Of a DNA stretch of 64,000 nucleotides, positions 8,184 to 16,721 are shown one piece after another. The translations under genes and the position numbers were made by a program. Under the pieces are notes generated by a model. It did not search any database, was not told the DNA's origin, and worked only from the letters and a program-made list of their open reading frames with translations. Source of the stretch: Ciceribacter sichuanensis (GTDB taxonomy: Bacteria > Pseudomonadota > Alphaproteobacteria > Rhizobiales > Rhizobiaceae); contig NZ_JAMXLX010000004.1 of the NCBI RefSeq assembly GCF_024055605.1, positions 418,509 through 482,508 of the forward strand, in the 5' to 3' direction. Positions within the stretch are counted from its first letter, which is position 1. Each line of letters starts with the position of its first letter.

Positions 8184-8693
8184 TCAGGCCGACAGCACCA
8201 TGGCCCAGAAAGGTCTGTTGGCGGAAGAGGGCGCGCGGGCGACAGCAACGCCGAGCCCGTTATATCGGCCGAGCATGTTTTCGAGATGCTTCTTCGAGTC
8301 GATCCACGCCTGGACGGCGCGCTCGACTGTGTCCTGCCCGGTCGCAATGTTTTCGGCGGCGGGCAGCGGTACCTCGCCGGCTTTCATGCGGCTGAAGAAA
8401 CTGTCGTTGAAGCCGATGACATGGGACATCTTGTCGGCCCGAGCCATGCGCCGCGCCTGGAAGATCGCCGCCGTTTCCGCCGCCGGGCTCTTGGAGAGCG
8501 TGGAAAGCTCGTTCCTCGTCCGCAATGCGTTGACGAGGGGCAGTGCGGCATCCGTCTCCGGCTTGGCCGTATCGTCCGAAACGGTTAGCACTTCCGTGCT
8601 GCGGCAGCTGGCGAGCGAAAGCGCCAGCCCGCTGCCGACAAGGATCAGGAGGCCGCGACGTGGCAAGGGCTGGGCGAACACGGAATGCGTCAT
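8184..8693 (-). CDS. CAP-domain (SCP-like) lipoprotein
   Basis: Start ATG 8693 gives a 169-residue protein with a lipoprotein signal: basic PRR, a hydrophobic core and lipobox LASC near residue 33. The rest is a compact CAP/SCP domain: LVNALRTRNELSTL, RRMARADKMSHVIG, an AENIATGQDTVERAVQAWIDSKKHLENML stretch and a final GLGVAVARAP. Bacterial CAP proteins are extracytoplasmic and of mostly unknown action. The next gene upstream on the same strand ends or starts within two bases (8695), which suggests joint transcription. Confidence 0.82.
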   Translation of the reverse strand: MTHSVFAQPLPRRGLLILVGSGLALSLASCRSTEVLTVSDDTAKPETDAALPLVNALRTRNELSTLSKSPAAETAAIFQARRMARADKMSHVIGFNDSFFSRMKAGEVPLPAAENIATGQDTVERAVQAWIDSKKHLENMLGRYNGLGVAVARAPSSANRPFWAMVLSA

Positions 8694-8694
8694 G

Positions 8695-8961
8695 TCAGTT
8701 GCGGCTGCCGAAGAGACGGAGAACGATGAAAATGGGAATGACCACCGTCGCACCGAGCAGCAGATAGTCGCCGACCCGGCCGAGTGCGGAGAAGCCCCTG
8801 TACCAGAGCTCGAGGAAGAAGTGGCGGATGCCATCGACGATGTCGAGCGGATAGATGCCGAACACGGTCATGATGAAGCCGACGATCAGCGATACGACCA
8901 AAAGCTTCACCAGCGTCCGGCCCGGAGTATCGCCCAGAAATCTGTTCACTCGATCCGACAT
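8695..8961 (-). CDS. DUF6460-type small membrane protein
   Basis: An 88-residue protein from ATG 8961 (ribosome binding site GGAGA) with two membrane helices (about 17-38, VKLLVVSLIVGFIMTVFGIY, and about 62-80, YLLLGATVVIPIFIVLRLF). The N-terminus MSDRVNRFLGDTPGRT is typical of a short conserved alphaproteobacterial family (DUF6460). Immediately upstream of the CAP lipoprotein on the same strand. Function unknown. Confidence 0.75.
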   Translation of the reverse strand: MSDRVNRFLGDTPGRTLVKLLVVSLIVGFIMTVFGIYPLDIVDGIRHFFLELWYRGFSALGRVGDYLLLGATVVIPIFIVLRLFGSRN

Positions 8962-9105
8962 GCAAATCTCCTGTTTCGCCTGAGATAGGACGACGCATTC
9001 CCTTGCGCAAGCGAGCCATGAAGTACAGCGCTTCGCCACGCGTCAAATAGCTCTTGTGTTTTTCTCGCGTATCGGTCAAGACCGCGCGCCGCCAGAGGTT
9101 TCACC

Positions 9106-10050
9106 ATGCAGCCGACCCAGTTCTCGTCCGGCGACGTCATCGCCGACCGCCGTGCCGATTATGCCCGCATGCTTGCCGAAAGTGGCGATCCTGCGGCAGC
9201 AGCCGAATTGATGGAGCAGGCGCTGGAACTCGCGCCCGGATGGGCCGCCGGCTGGCTGCGGTTTGCCGAATATCTGGAAAAGGCCGGCAATGGCGACGGT
9301 GCGATAACCGCGCTGCGCAAGGTGCAGGAACTCGATCACGAAGAGATTTTCGGCGCGCGGCTGAAACTGGCACTGCTGGGCGCCATCGACGTACCGGACC
9401 AGCCTCCGAGCCGTTATGTCGAGGCGCTGTTCGACGATTATGCCGACCGTTTTGAAACTGCACTCGTGGAGCGGCTCGACTACAGCGTGCCGGAGAAGCT
9501 CTCGGCGCTGCTGAAGCGATATCGTGGAGAGGGCGGGCCTTTTCGGCTGGCCATCGATCTCGGCTGCGGGACAGGTCTTTTCGGCGTCGAGATCCGTTTG
9601 CTCGTGGAACGCCTTGAAGGCTTCGATCTCTCGGTCAACATGCTGGCCAAGGCGGAAGAGAAGGGCGTCTACGATTTTCTCGCACGCGCGGACCTCTCGC
9701 TCGACGCTGAAGGTTCGGGTCTTTTCGTCGACGGCCTCTTGCCCCATCGCGCCGACCTTCTGACGGCGGCCGACGTACTGATGTATCTGGGCGATCTGGA
9801 GGCACCCTTTTCTCTCGTATCTAAGCTTTCCGATCCGGGTGCGTACTTCGCATTTTCCGTCGAGGATGCGGGCAGCGATGACGGCTTCCATCTGGCGCCG
9901 TCGCTTCGCTATGCCCATTCCGAAACCCATGTCCGCACAAGGCTTGCCGCGGCAGGCTTCGAGGTGGCCGATCTGGAGCGAACGGTCATTCGCATGGATG
10001 GCGGAAAACCGGTCTCCGGCATTTTGTTTATTGCGGTGCGAAAGGGCTGA
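9106..10050 (+). CDS. TPR-containing class I SAM-dependent methyltransferase
   Basis: A 314-residue protein. Residues about 15-100 hold two TPR-like helical repeats (AAAELMEQALELAPGWAAGW, DGAITALRKVQELD). A linker with VEALFDDYADRFETALVERLDY leads into a Rossmann methyltransferase domain with the SAM motif IDLGCGTGLFG at about 150, then ADVLMYLGDL and GAYFAFSVED. The same layout occurs in many alphaproteobacterial proteins annotated as nodulation- or biotin-synthesis-like methyltransferases; the acceptor is unknown. Expressed alone, with no close partner. Confidence 0.85.
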   Translation: MQPTQFSSGDVIADRRADYARMLAESGDPAAAAELMEQALELAPGWAAGWLRFAEYLEKAGNGDGAITALRKVQELDHEEIFGARLKLALLGAIDVPDQPPSRYVEALFDDYADRFETALVERLDYSVPEKLSALLKRYRGEGGPFRLAIDLGCGTGLFGVEIRLLVERLEGFDLSVNMLAKAEEKGVYDFLARADLSLDAEGSGLFVDGLLPHRADLLTAADVLMYLGDLEAPFSLVSKLSDPGAYFAFSVEDAGSDDGFHLAPSLRYAHSETHVRTRLAAAGFEVADLERTVIRMDGGKPVSGILFIAVRKG

Positions 10051-10168
10051 ACCGACTGAAAATTGCGAAGTTTGCGATAGGTCAGTATGGCTTACGTATT
10101 GCGCTTGCGAACGCCTGAATCTGCGCTACCCTGAGAGCATCTAAGCCCGGTTCCGTGGAGATGTTGGC

Positions 10169-10807
10169 ATGGCGCAGATGAGCAGCATGTTGGGTATCTG
10201 GAACACGAACCCGTCCCGTCATACACCCGTGGAAGACGTGCAGGGGATTCTGGCCGGGGCCATGATTTCCGCGCTCGGCCTCTATCTTCTGGCGAAGGTG
10301 GGATTGCTGACCGGCGGCATGGCTGGCCTCGCTTTTGTCCTTCACTACTGGAGCGGCGTGAGCTTCGGTCTTCTCTTCTTCCTGCTCAACCTGCCGTTCT
10401 ATTGGCTTTCCCTGCGTCGCGTCGGGGTCGATTTCACCCTGAAGACCTTCGTGGCCGTCGGCCTGACCTCCTTCCTTGTCGAAATCGAAAGCCGCTTCCT
10501 CGTCATCGAGACGGTCGCGCCCTTCTGGGCTGCGGTTCTTGGCGGCCTGCTTCTGGGCTTCGGCCTTCTGGCGCTCTATCGCCATCGTGCAAGCCTTGGT
10601 GGCCTTGGCATTCTTGCGGTCTATGTTCAGGATCGTTTCGGCGTTCGCGCCGGCCTCGTCCAGCTTGCCTTCGACCTCTGCATCATGGCGCTGGCCTTTG
10701 CAGTGCTTTCGCCCATGGTGGTCGTCTACTCGGTCGTCGGTGCCGTGGTGCTCAATCTCTTCCTGACGATCAATCACCGTTCGGATCGCTACATCGCTCT
10801 TCGCTGA
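10169..10807 (+). CDS. YitT family membrane protein, copy 1
   Basis: A 212-residue protein with five or six hydrophobic helices: EDVQGILAGAMISALGLYLL, TGGMAGLAFVLHYWSG, FFLLNLPFYWLSL, a central pair, and LSPMVVVYSVVGAVVLNL. The GGLLLGFGLLALYRHRASLGG stretch and YVQDRFG follow the YitT/DUF161 pattern but the C-terminal DUF2179 ligand domain is absent. Role unknown (membrane transporter-like). A second copy lies 81 bases downstream. Start ATG has GGAG ten bases upstream. Confidence 0.85.
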   Translation: MAQMSSMLGIWNTNPSRHTPVEDVQGILAGAMISALGLYLLAKVGLLTGGMAGLAFVLHYWSGVSFGLLFFLLNLPFYWLSLRRVGVDFTLKTFVAVGLTSFLVEIESRFLVIETVAPFWAAVLGGLLLGFGLLALYRHRASLGGLGILAVYVQDRFGVRAGLVQLAFDLCIMALAFAVLSPMVVVYSVVGAVVLNLFLTINHRSDRYIALR

Positions 10808-10888
10808 ACCATATGCGTTCTGCCCCTTGAGCAATCGCCCTTGGCACGATACCGAGGCTTGAAGGCTTCTAATTGGCAGGGGTAGTGC

Positions 10889-11533
10889 ATGGCGAAGGGT
10901 GAGATGAAGACGCGGTTCAAGGGCATACTGGCGTCTTCGGCCGAAAGGCACTCGCTCGTCGATGACGTCCAAGGTGTTCTCGCCGGCAGCATGCTGGCTG
11001 CTCTCGGCGTCCTGCTGCTGTCGGGTGGAAAGCTGCTTTCAGGCGGAACTGCGGGCGTCGCCTTCCTGCTGCACTATGTGACGGAGATCGGCTTCGGCCC
11101 CATCTTCTTCGTCATCAACCTGCCGTTCTATTACTTCGCCTACCGGCAGCTCGGCGCGGCCTTCACCATCAAGACCTTTTCCGCCGTGGCTCTGACGTCA
11201 TTCCTGACGGCGACGCTGCCGCGCTTCATATCCTTTTCCTCGCTCGATCCCCTGATCGCCGGCGTCTTCGGCGGACTGCTGGTAGGGACAGGCATGCTGG
11301 CGCTGTTTCGCCATCGGGCAAGCCTTGGCGGGTTCGGCATCCTCGCGCTTTATCTGCAGGATCGCTTCGGCTGGCGGGCCGGACTGGTACAGCTCGGCTT
11401 CGATGGCCTCGTGCTGATCTTTTCCTTCTTCGTCGCCACGCCCTTCATCATCTTCTGCTCGGTCATGGGCGCTGTCGTACTCAATCTGACGCTTGCCATC
11501 AATCATCGGAAAGACCGCTACATCGCGATGTAA
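10889..11533 (+). CDS. YitT family membrane protein, copy 2
   Basis: A 214-residue paralogue of the preceding gene: shared landmarks are DVQGVLAGSMLAALG, INLPFYYFAYRQLG, FTIKTFSAVALTSFL, RHRASLGGFGILALYLQDRFG, RAGLVQLGFD and the C-terminal VLNLTLAINHRKDRYIAM. The two copies arose by tandem duplication and have diverged, most in the N-terminal 20 residues. Like copy 1 it lacks the C-terminal cytoplasmic domain of YitT from Firmicutes. AGGGG precedes the ATG. Confidence 0.85.
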   Translation: MAKGEMKTRFKGILASSAERHSLVDDVQGVLAGSMLAALGVLLLSGGKLLSGGTAGVAFLLHYVTEIGFGPIFFVINLPFYYFAYRQLGAAFTIKTFSAVALTSFLTATLPRFISFSSLDPLIAGVFGGLLVGTGMLALFRHRASLGGFGILALYLQDRFGWRAGLVQLGFDGLVLIFSFFVATPFIIFCSVMGAVVLNLTLAINHRKDRYIAM

Positions 11534-11565
11534 CGGTCTTTCGGCTGGCCTCAAGCCGGCTGTTA

Positions 11566-12027
11566 TCAGGCCGCAATAGACGGCTGGTCGATTGGATGCT
11601 GGGAGCGGAACCCGACGGCAAGGCGGTTCCAGACATTGATGGTCCCGATCGCCACGGTGATGTTGGAGATTTCCGCTTCGCTGAAATGTTCTCTCAGCGC
11701 CTGGAACTCGGCGTCCGGTGCACCGGTGCCGGCAATATTGGTGACGGCATCGACCCAGCCCAGCAGGGCACGTTCGCGCGGTGTGTAGATGGGCGATTCC
11801 CGCCATACGCTCATCAGGTTGATCCACTGTTCCGAAAGCCCGTCATGGCGGGATTCCTTCACATGCATGTCGACGCAATAGGCGCAGCCGTTGATGATCG
11901 ATGCGCGAAGCTTGATCAGGTGGATTTCGGAGCGGCTGAGACCGCTGTTCTGTACGAAGAGTTCGAGCGCATAGACGGCCTTGAACGCGGCCGGGGATGC
12001 CTTCTGGAGATCGAGACGCGGATGCAT
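11566..12027 (-). CDS. carboxymuconolactone decarboxylase/AhpD-family protein
   Basis: Start ATG 12027 gives 153 residues. The AhpD-like motif is plain: GCAYCVDMH with Cys48, Cys51 and His55, the thiol pair and proton relay of alkylhydroperoxidase-type proteins; the flanking helices (SEIHLIKLRASIING, PRERALLGWVDAVTNI, FSEAEISNITVAIGTINVWNRL) match the family. It likely reduces organic peroxides or acts in thiol redox defence in the cytoplasm. Encoded 13 bases downstream of the Rrf2 regulator on the same strand, so its control by that repressor is likely. Confidence 0.88.
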   Translation of the reverse strand: MHPRLDLQKASPAAFKAVYALELFVQNSGLSRSEIHLIKLRASIINGCAYCVDMHVKESRHDGLSEQWINLMSVWRESPIYTPRERALLGWVDAVTNIAGTGAPDAEFQALREHFSEAEISNITVAIGTINVWNRLAVGFRSQHPIDQPSIAA

Positions 12028-12040
12028 GGCTTTCTTCCTT

Positions 12041-12553
12041 TCATTCCTGCCCCTGGCGGGCGGATTTACGTTCGTTGAGTTCAAGGAAGGCGCAGCCGCG
12101 GGCGGCGATCCCTCCGTCATCGGTGGCCTTCAGATCCGAAATCAGATCCGCGATGCTCGTCTTCTTGAGCTCCGCCCGGTAGACGCGCTCGGCCGCCAGC
12201 ATCGCAGCGGCAATCCCGCAGGGTCTTTCGAAATACCGTCCGGGAAGGGGATTGGGTCCCCGTTGACGGATTTCCTGACAGCGAAAGGCCGGCTGCGGGC
12301 CTTCCACCGCGATCACGATGTCGAGCAGGGTGATCTCGTCGGGTTTGCGTGCGAGGCGATATCCTCCCTTGGGGCCGGGAACGGTCGTCACCAGATCCGC
12401 GGCGGAAAGCGCCTGCAGGTGTTTCAGAAGATAGCTGGGGGAGACGCCATGAAACTCCGCAAGCGCCGCCGCCGACAGGACGCCATCCCCGGAAAGCGAA
12501 GCCAGCATGGTCATGCTGTGAATGGCCTGTTCGACGCCGTCGCCGAGTTTCAT
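12041..12553 (-). CDS. Rrf2 family transcriptional repressor
   Basis: A 170-residue winged-helix regulator: MKLGDGVEQAIHSMTMLA, the recognition region ALAEFHGVSPSYLLKHLQALSAADLV and the wing PGPKGGYRLARKP are typical of Rrf2. Cysteines are at 92, 112 and 154; this spacing does not match the C-x5-C-x7-C cluster of IscR, so a thiol-based switch is more likely than an Fe-S cluster. The gene heads an operon with the AhpD-like gene. A palindrome directly upstream of its Shine-Dalgarno (12566-12594) covers the -10 box, as expected for autorepression. Confidence 0.88.
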   Translation of the reverse strand: MKLGDGVEQAIHSMTMLASLSGDGVLSAAALAEFHGVSPSYLLKHLQALSAADLVTTVPGPKGGYRLARKPDEITLLDIVIAVEGPQPAFRCQEIRQRGPNPLPGRYFERPCGIAAAMLAAERVYRAELKKTSIADLISDLKATDDGGIAARGCAFLELNERKSARQGQE

Positions 12554-12565
12554 ATCGTCACCTCC

Positions 12566-12594
12566 AAATCATGGATAATAATCATCCGTGATTT
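12566..12594 (-). promoter_or_regulatory. palindromic operator of the Rrf2-ahpD operon
   Basis: Inverted repeat with 11-base arms, AAATCATGGAT and ATCCGTGATTT, separated by 7 bases; only one arm position does not pair. It ends immediately before the Shine-Dalgarno (GGAGG) of the Rrf2 gene and overlaps the predicted -10 box, so binding here would block transcription. That the Rrf2 protein itself binds is inferred from position. Confidence 0.6.
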
Positions 12595-12607
12595 AGGTTG
12601 CTGTCAA
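12578..12607 (-). promoter_or_regulatory. promoter of the Rrf2-ahpD operon
   Basis: Read on the minus strand, a consensus -35 hexamer TTGACA (12607-12602) is followed after 18 bases by GATTAT (12583-12578) as -10. Embedded in the operator palindrome. Confidence 0.5.
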
Positions 12608-12647
12608 TGACGCTTCTCTTTCGCGCGACATGCACTAGGTTGACGCT

Positions 12648-15155
12648 GTGTTCGTGAATCAGGCCGCCGATATGCTGTTGCCCGCTCCCTTCATCCGCTG
12701 GTTCGCGGAAAAGGGCTGGCAGCCGCGTGCCCACCAGCTGGAGCTTCTGCAAAAAGCGCGAGCAGGGGAGAGCCTCCTGCTGATCGCGCCGACCGGCGCC
12801 GGCAAGACGCTCGCCGGCTTCCTGCCGTCGCTCACGGAACTTGCCGAACGCGGCCGTCTTCCGCCCGGCGCGCCGTTCACCGGCGTCCACACGCTCTACA
12901 TCTCGCCGCTGAAGGCGCTTGCTGTCGATATCGAGCGCAATCTCATGAAGCCGGTATCGGAAATGGCTTTGCCGATCACGATCGAAAACCGCACGGGCGA
13001 TACACCGCAGGGAAAGCGCCAGCGCCAGAAGCTCAACCCGCCGGACATCCTGCTGACCACACCGGAGCAATTGGCACTGTTGCTCTCCCATTCAGATGCC
13101 GAGCGCTTTTTCGGGGATCTGCGTTATGTGGTCTTCGATGAATTGCACTCGCTGGTAACCTCCAAGCGCGGTCATCTGCTGTCGCTCGGGCTTGCGCGCC
13201 TTCGTCGCCTCGCTCCCGATCTGCGCGCCATCGGTCTCTCGGCCACGGTGGCGGAACCCATGGAATTGCAGCGCTGGCTGGTCGGGCAGTCCCCGCAGGA
13301 GGAGCGCCATGCTGGACTGATTACGGTCACGGGCGGCGCAAGGCCGGACATCACCATCCTGAAGACTGAGGAACGTGTTCCCTGGTCCGGCCATTCGGCC
13401 CGTTACGCCATGCCGGAACTCTATCAAGTGCTGAAGGAATTCAGGACGACGCTGATCTTCGTCAACACCCGCTCGCAGGCCGAATTGCTGTTTCAGGAAC
13501 TCTGGACGATCAACGACGACAATCTGCCCATTGCGCTCCATCACGGTTCGCTCGATGTCGGCCAGCGTCGCAAGGTCGAGGCGGCCATGGCCGACAACCG
13601 GCTCCGCGCCGTCGTCGCCACCTCAACCCTCGATCTCGGCATCGACTGGGGCGATGTCGATCTCGTGGTTCACGTCGGCGCGCCGAAAGGGGCCTCAAGG
13701 CTTGCCCAACGCATCGGTCGCGCCAATCACCGCATGGACGAGCCGAGCCGGGCGATCCTCGTGCCGGCCAACCGCTTCGAGGTGATGGAATGTCAGGCGG
13801 CGCTGGATGCGAATTATGTGGGCGCGCAGGATACGCCGCCCATCGGCGACGGTTCGCTCGACGTTCTGGCGCAGCATGTGCTCGGCATGGCCTGCGCGGC
13901 ACCCTTCCTCGCCGATGACCTGTATGAGGAAGTGACGAGCGCTTCACCCTATGCGCTGCTGCCGCGAGACACCTTCGACCGTATCGTCGATTTCGTCGCC
14001 ACCGGTGGTTATGCGCTGAGAACCTATGAACGCTATGCCCGCATCCGCCTGAACAAGGAGGGGCGCTGGCGGGTTTCCAATCCGCAGGTCGCGCAGCAAT
14101 ACCGGCTGAACCTCGGCACCATCGTAGAAATGCCGATGCTCAACATCCGGCTCGTCAAGCGTAACCATCTGGGCTCCATCGGTCGGGGCGGCATGTCGCT
14201 CGGTAAGGTCGAGGAGTATTTCCTGGAGCAACTCAGCCAAGGGGACACCTTCCTGTTTTCGGGCAAGGTGCTCCGCTTCGAAGGTATCCGGGACAATGAA
14301 TGCCTCGCCTCCAATGCGTTTTCACAGGACCCGAAGATCCCGGCCTATGCCGGCGGCAGGTTTCCGCTTTCCACCTATCTGGCCGAACAGGTCCGCGCGA
14401 TGCTTGACGATCCAGCCCGCCGGGCCGGCCTGCCGGATCAGGTGAGGGACTGGCTGGAGATACAGCGGGAAAAGTCGATCCTGCCGAAGCGTGGCGAGTT
14501 GCTGATCGAGACCTTTCCCCGTGCCAACCGCTTCTTTCTGGTCGCCTATCCCTTCGAGGGACGGCTGGCCCACCAGACGCTCGGCATGCTGCTGACCCGC
14601 CGGCTGGAGCGAATGGGCGCCAAACCTCTCGGGTTCGTCGCGACCGATTATTCGCTGGCCATCTGGGGGCTGGAGGACATGGGCACCATGGTTGCCTCGG
14701 GCCGGCTGCGCCTCGCCGACCTGTTCGACGAGGATATGCTGGGCGACGATCTCGAGACATGGCTCGACGAATCCTGGATGCTGAAGCGAACCTTCCGCAC
14801 CTGCGCCGTCATCGCCGGCCTGATCGAAAAGCGGCATCCCGGCAAGGAAAAGAGCGGACGGCAGGTGACGGTGTCGGCGGATCTGATCTATGACGTGCTG
14901 CGCAGCCACGAACCGGATCATATCCTTTTGGAAGCGACGCGACAGGATGCCGCCACGGGCCTTCTCGATATTGCCCGGCTCGGCGATATGCTAAAGAGAA
15001 TCAAAGGGCACATCACCCACAAGCGGCTGGATCATATTTCGCCGCTCGCCGTGCCGGTGATGCTGGAGATCGGCCGCGAGCCGGTCGCGGGCGAGGCCCA
15101 GGAACATGTGCTTGCCGAAGCCGCGGACGATCTGATCGCCGAGGCCATGGCGTGA
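12648..15155 (+). CDS. ligase-associated DNA damage response DEXH-box helicase (Lhr-like)
   Basis: An 835-residue superfamily 2 helicase. Motif I is PTGAGKT near residue 50; motif II is the DEXH box FDELH near 165; motif III LSATVAEP; motifs V/VI are VATSTLDLGIDWGDVD and QRIGRANHRMD. The C-terminal half (from about 420) is the Lhr-type winged-helix and DUF4145-like region. It belongs to the set formed by this helicase, PdeM, an exonuclease and an ATP-dependent ligase, which unwinds and repairs damaged DNA. The ligase and exonuclease are not in this window. Start may be GTG 12648 or ATG 12672; neither has a clear ribosome binding site. Confidence 0.92.
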   Translation: MFVNQAADMLLPAPFIRWFAEKGWQPRAHQLELLQKARAGESLLLIAPTGAGKTLAGFLPSLTELAERGRLPPGAPFTGVHTLYISPLKALAVDIERNLMKPVSEMALPITIENRTGDTPQGKRQRQKLNPPDILLTTPEQLALLLSHSDAERFFGDLRYVVFDELHSLVTSKRGHLLSLGLARLRRLAPDLRAIGLSATVAEPMELQRWLVGQSPQEERHAGLITVTGGARPDITILKTEERVPWSGHSARYAMPELYQVLKEFRTTLIFVNTRSQAELLFQELWTINDDNLPIALHHGSLDVGQRRKVEAAMADNRLRAVVATSTLDLGIDWGDVDLVVHVGAPKGASRLAQRIGRANHRMDEPSRAILVPANRFEVMECQAALDANYVGAQDTPPIGDGSLDVLAQHVLGMACAAPFLADDLYEEVTSASPYALLPRDTFDRIVDFVATGGYALRTYERYARIRLNKEGRWRVSNPQVAQQYRLNLGTIVEMPMLNIRLVKRNHLGSIGRGGMSLGKVEEYFLEQLSQGDTFLFSGKVLRFEGIRDNECLASNAFSQDPKIPAYAGGRFPLSTYLAEQVRAMLDDPARRAGLPDQVRDWLEIQREKSILPKRGELLIETFPRANRFFLVAYPFEGRLAHQTLGMLLTRRLERMGAKPLGFVATDYSLAIWGLEDMGTMVASGRLRLADLFDEDMLGDDLETWLDESWMLKRTFRTCAVIAGLIEKRHPGKEKSGRQVTVSADLIYDVLRSHEPDHILLEATRQDAATGLLDIARLGDMLKRIKGHITHKRLDHISPLAVPVMLEIGREPVAGEAQEHVLAEAADDLIAEAMA

Positions 15156-15171
15156 AGGAAAAGAACACTGC

Positions 15172-15897
15172 ATGAACCGCCTGGCGCAACTCAAGGCCCC
15201 GGCCATGGACGACCCCGATTGCTCGGCCCGTTTCGTGCTGAACGGGGTGGAGGCGATTGCCGATCCCTGCGGTGTGCTCGTGTTGCCCGAGCTTGGCATG
15301 CTCGTGGTGTCGGACCTCCATCTGGAAAAGGGAGCCGCCTTCGCTCGCCGTGGCCAGTTGCTGCCTCCCTACGATACGCTGGCGACGCTTCGCATCCTTG
15401 AAGCCGCGATCGATCGGCATGATCCGAAGATCGTCGTCAGTCTCGGCGACAATTTCCACGACAGCGTCGGCTCCGCCCTGCTGCCGGCGCCGTTCCGCGA
15501 CAGGATCGCCGCCATGGCGCGGGGGCGGGAATGGATCTGGATCCATGGCAATCACGATCCCGATGGCATTTCCGATCTGCCGGGGATCTCTGCCGATGAA
15601 ATCGTCTTCGGCGGCCTGACGTTTCGCCATGAGCCGAGTCTGATTGCCGGCAAGGGCGAGATTTCTGGCCATCTCCATCCCTGCGCCACCGTGCGGCGGA
15701 GGGAAAAATCTGTACGCCGTCCCTGTTTCGCGACCGATGGGCAGCGCTTGCTGATGCCGGCTTTCGGGGTGATGACAGGCGGGCTCGATCTGCGCCACCG
15801 GGCCTTTACTGGGCTGTTCGACCGGACTGAACTCGTTGCTCACCTGCTTGGCCGCGACCGTGTCTATTCGGTGCGTTTTGCCAACCTGCTGGGATGA
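15172..15897 (+). CDS. pdeM: ligase-associated DNA damage response endonuclease PdeM
   Basis: A 241-residue calcineurin-like metallophosphoesterase. Metal-binding motifs in order: SDLHLEKG (Asp-x-His), GDNFHD, HGNHDPDG, and GHLHP. This order and the short HEPS segment are typical of PdeM, the partner of the helicase encoded 16 bases upstream; the two form an operon. Expected to cut or trim damaged DNA in the cytoplasm using two metal ions. Confidence 0.92.
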   Translation: MNRLAQLKAPAMDDPDCSARFVLNGVEAIADPCGVLVLPELGMLVVSDLHLEKGAAFARRGQLLPPYDTLATLRILEAAIDRHDPKIVVSLGDNFHDSVGSALLPAPFRDRIAAMARGREWIWIHGNHDPDGISDLPGISADEIVFGGLTFRHEPSLIAGKGEISGHLHPCATVRRREKSVRRPCFATDGQRLLMPAFGVMTGGLDLRHRAFTGLFDRTELVAHLLGRDRVYSVRFANLLG

Positions 15898-15916
15898 TCG
15901 AGATAGCTTTCCGTCG

Positions 15917-16720
15917 TCAGTCCTTGCGGAACATCAGGCTCGCACCCCAGCCCGTGATCAGCGCCAGAAGCACCGAGAGCATGCCATAGGCGAGCGGATT
16001 TTCGTGCGCGGCTCGTGAAATCGAATCCTCGATGCCGGTCTTGATGACCCGCAGCGGCAATTCCTTCTCGCCGATGAATTCGCCGGTCTTGAACAGATAG
16101 GCATGCACGATGTGTACGCCATCGGGAATGTTGGCCGGCAATCGCAGCGTTGCCTTGAACAGGCTCGAACTGACAAAGCGGACGCCGTTGGTGTCGCGCT
16201 GGTAGAGCCCGTGCGACTGCTTGATGCGGCGGAAGGCGTCGCGAAATTCGGTGATGTTGGCGTCGTAGCTGATATAGCCGGTCGGCGTCAGCGCCAGATG
16301 GTCGATGCCTATGCCGAGACCCGTCAGCGTCTGGGCCGGCGCGATCTGTTCCACTGGTCGGGTGCTGGCCAGCGAATAGGAGATCGGCATCCGCTCGAAG
16401 GTCATCGAGGTTCGGTTCATCCATATGCCGAACAGCCGGTCCTTGCGGCGTACCGTCGTTTCGTCGCGCGGCCCCTCCAATGTCACCACGACGTCGTACT
16501 GGCCGATGGCCAGCAGCAGCTGGTCGGCATTGGTCAGCGCCCCGAAGATCGTCAGGTCAGCGCCGCGAAAATCCGAGGTAATGGCGATTTCGCTGGTCGA
16601 TGTCCCGATATCGAGGCCTTCCTTGCCCATCATGTCGCCGGCAAGCGGGATCTGGGCGAAGATGTGGGAGGAGGAGAAAAGGACTGCCGCAATGGTGAGC
16701 GCTGAAAGAAGCCTGCTCAT
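15917..16720 (-). CDS. TIGR02186 family protein
   Basis: A 267-residue protein with a signal peptide (SALTIAAVLFSSSHIFAQ), an extracytoplasmic beta-rich domain, and a C-terminal membrane anchor (LAYGMLSVLLALITGWGASLMF). Internal landmarks are EIAITSDFRGADLTIFGAL, VVTLEGPRDETTVRRKDRLFGIWMN and IPDGVHIVHAYLF. The gene is found next to a TauE/SafE exporter in many Rhizobiales, as here where its start is one base from the exporter's stop. It is presumed to assist that exporter at the periplasmic face; the chemistry is not known. Confidence 0.85.
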   Translation of the reverse strand: MSRLLSALTIAAVLFSSSHIFAQIPLAGDMMGKEGLDIGTSTSEIAITSDFRGADLTIFGALTNADQLLLAIGQYDVVVTLEGPRDETTVRRKDRLFGIWMNRTSMTFERMPISYSLASTRPVEQIAPAQTLTGLGIGIDHLALTPTGYISYDANITEFRDAFRRIKQSHGLYQRDTNGVRFVSSSLFKATLRLPANIPDGVHIVHAYLFKTGEFIGEKELPLRVIKTGIEDSISRAAHENPLAYGMLSVLLALITGWGASLMFRKD

Positions 16721-16721
16721 G

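Noticed and set aside
10082..10972. 296-codon minus-strand frame across the YitT genes
   Set aside because: Covers two membrane genes in antisense; charged low-complexity product.
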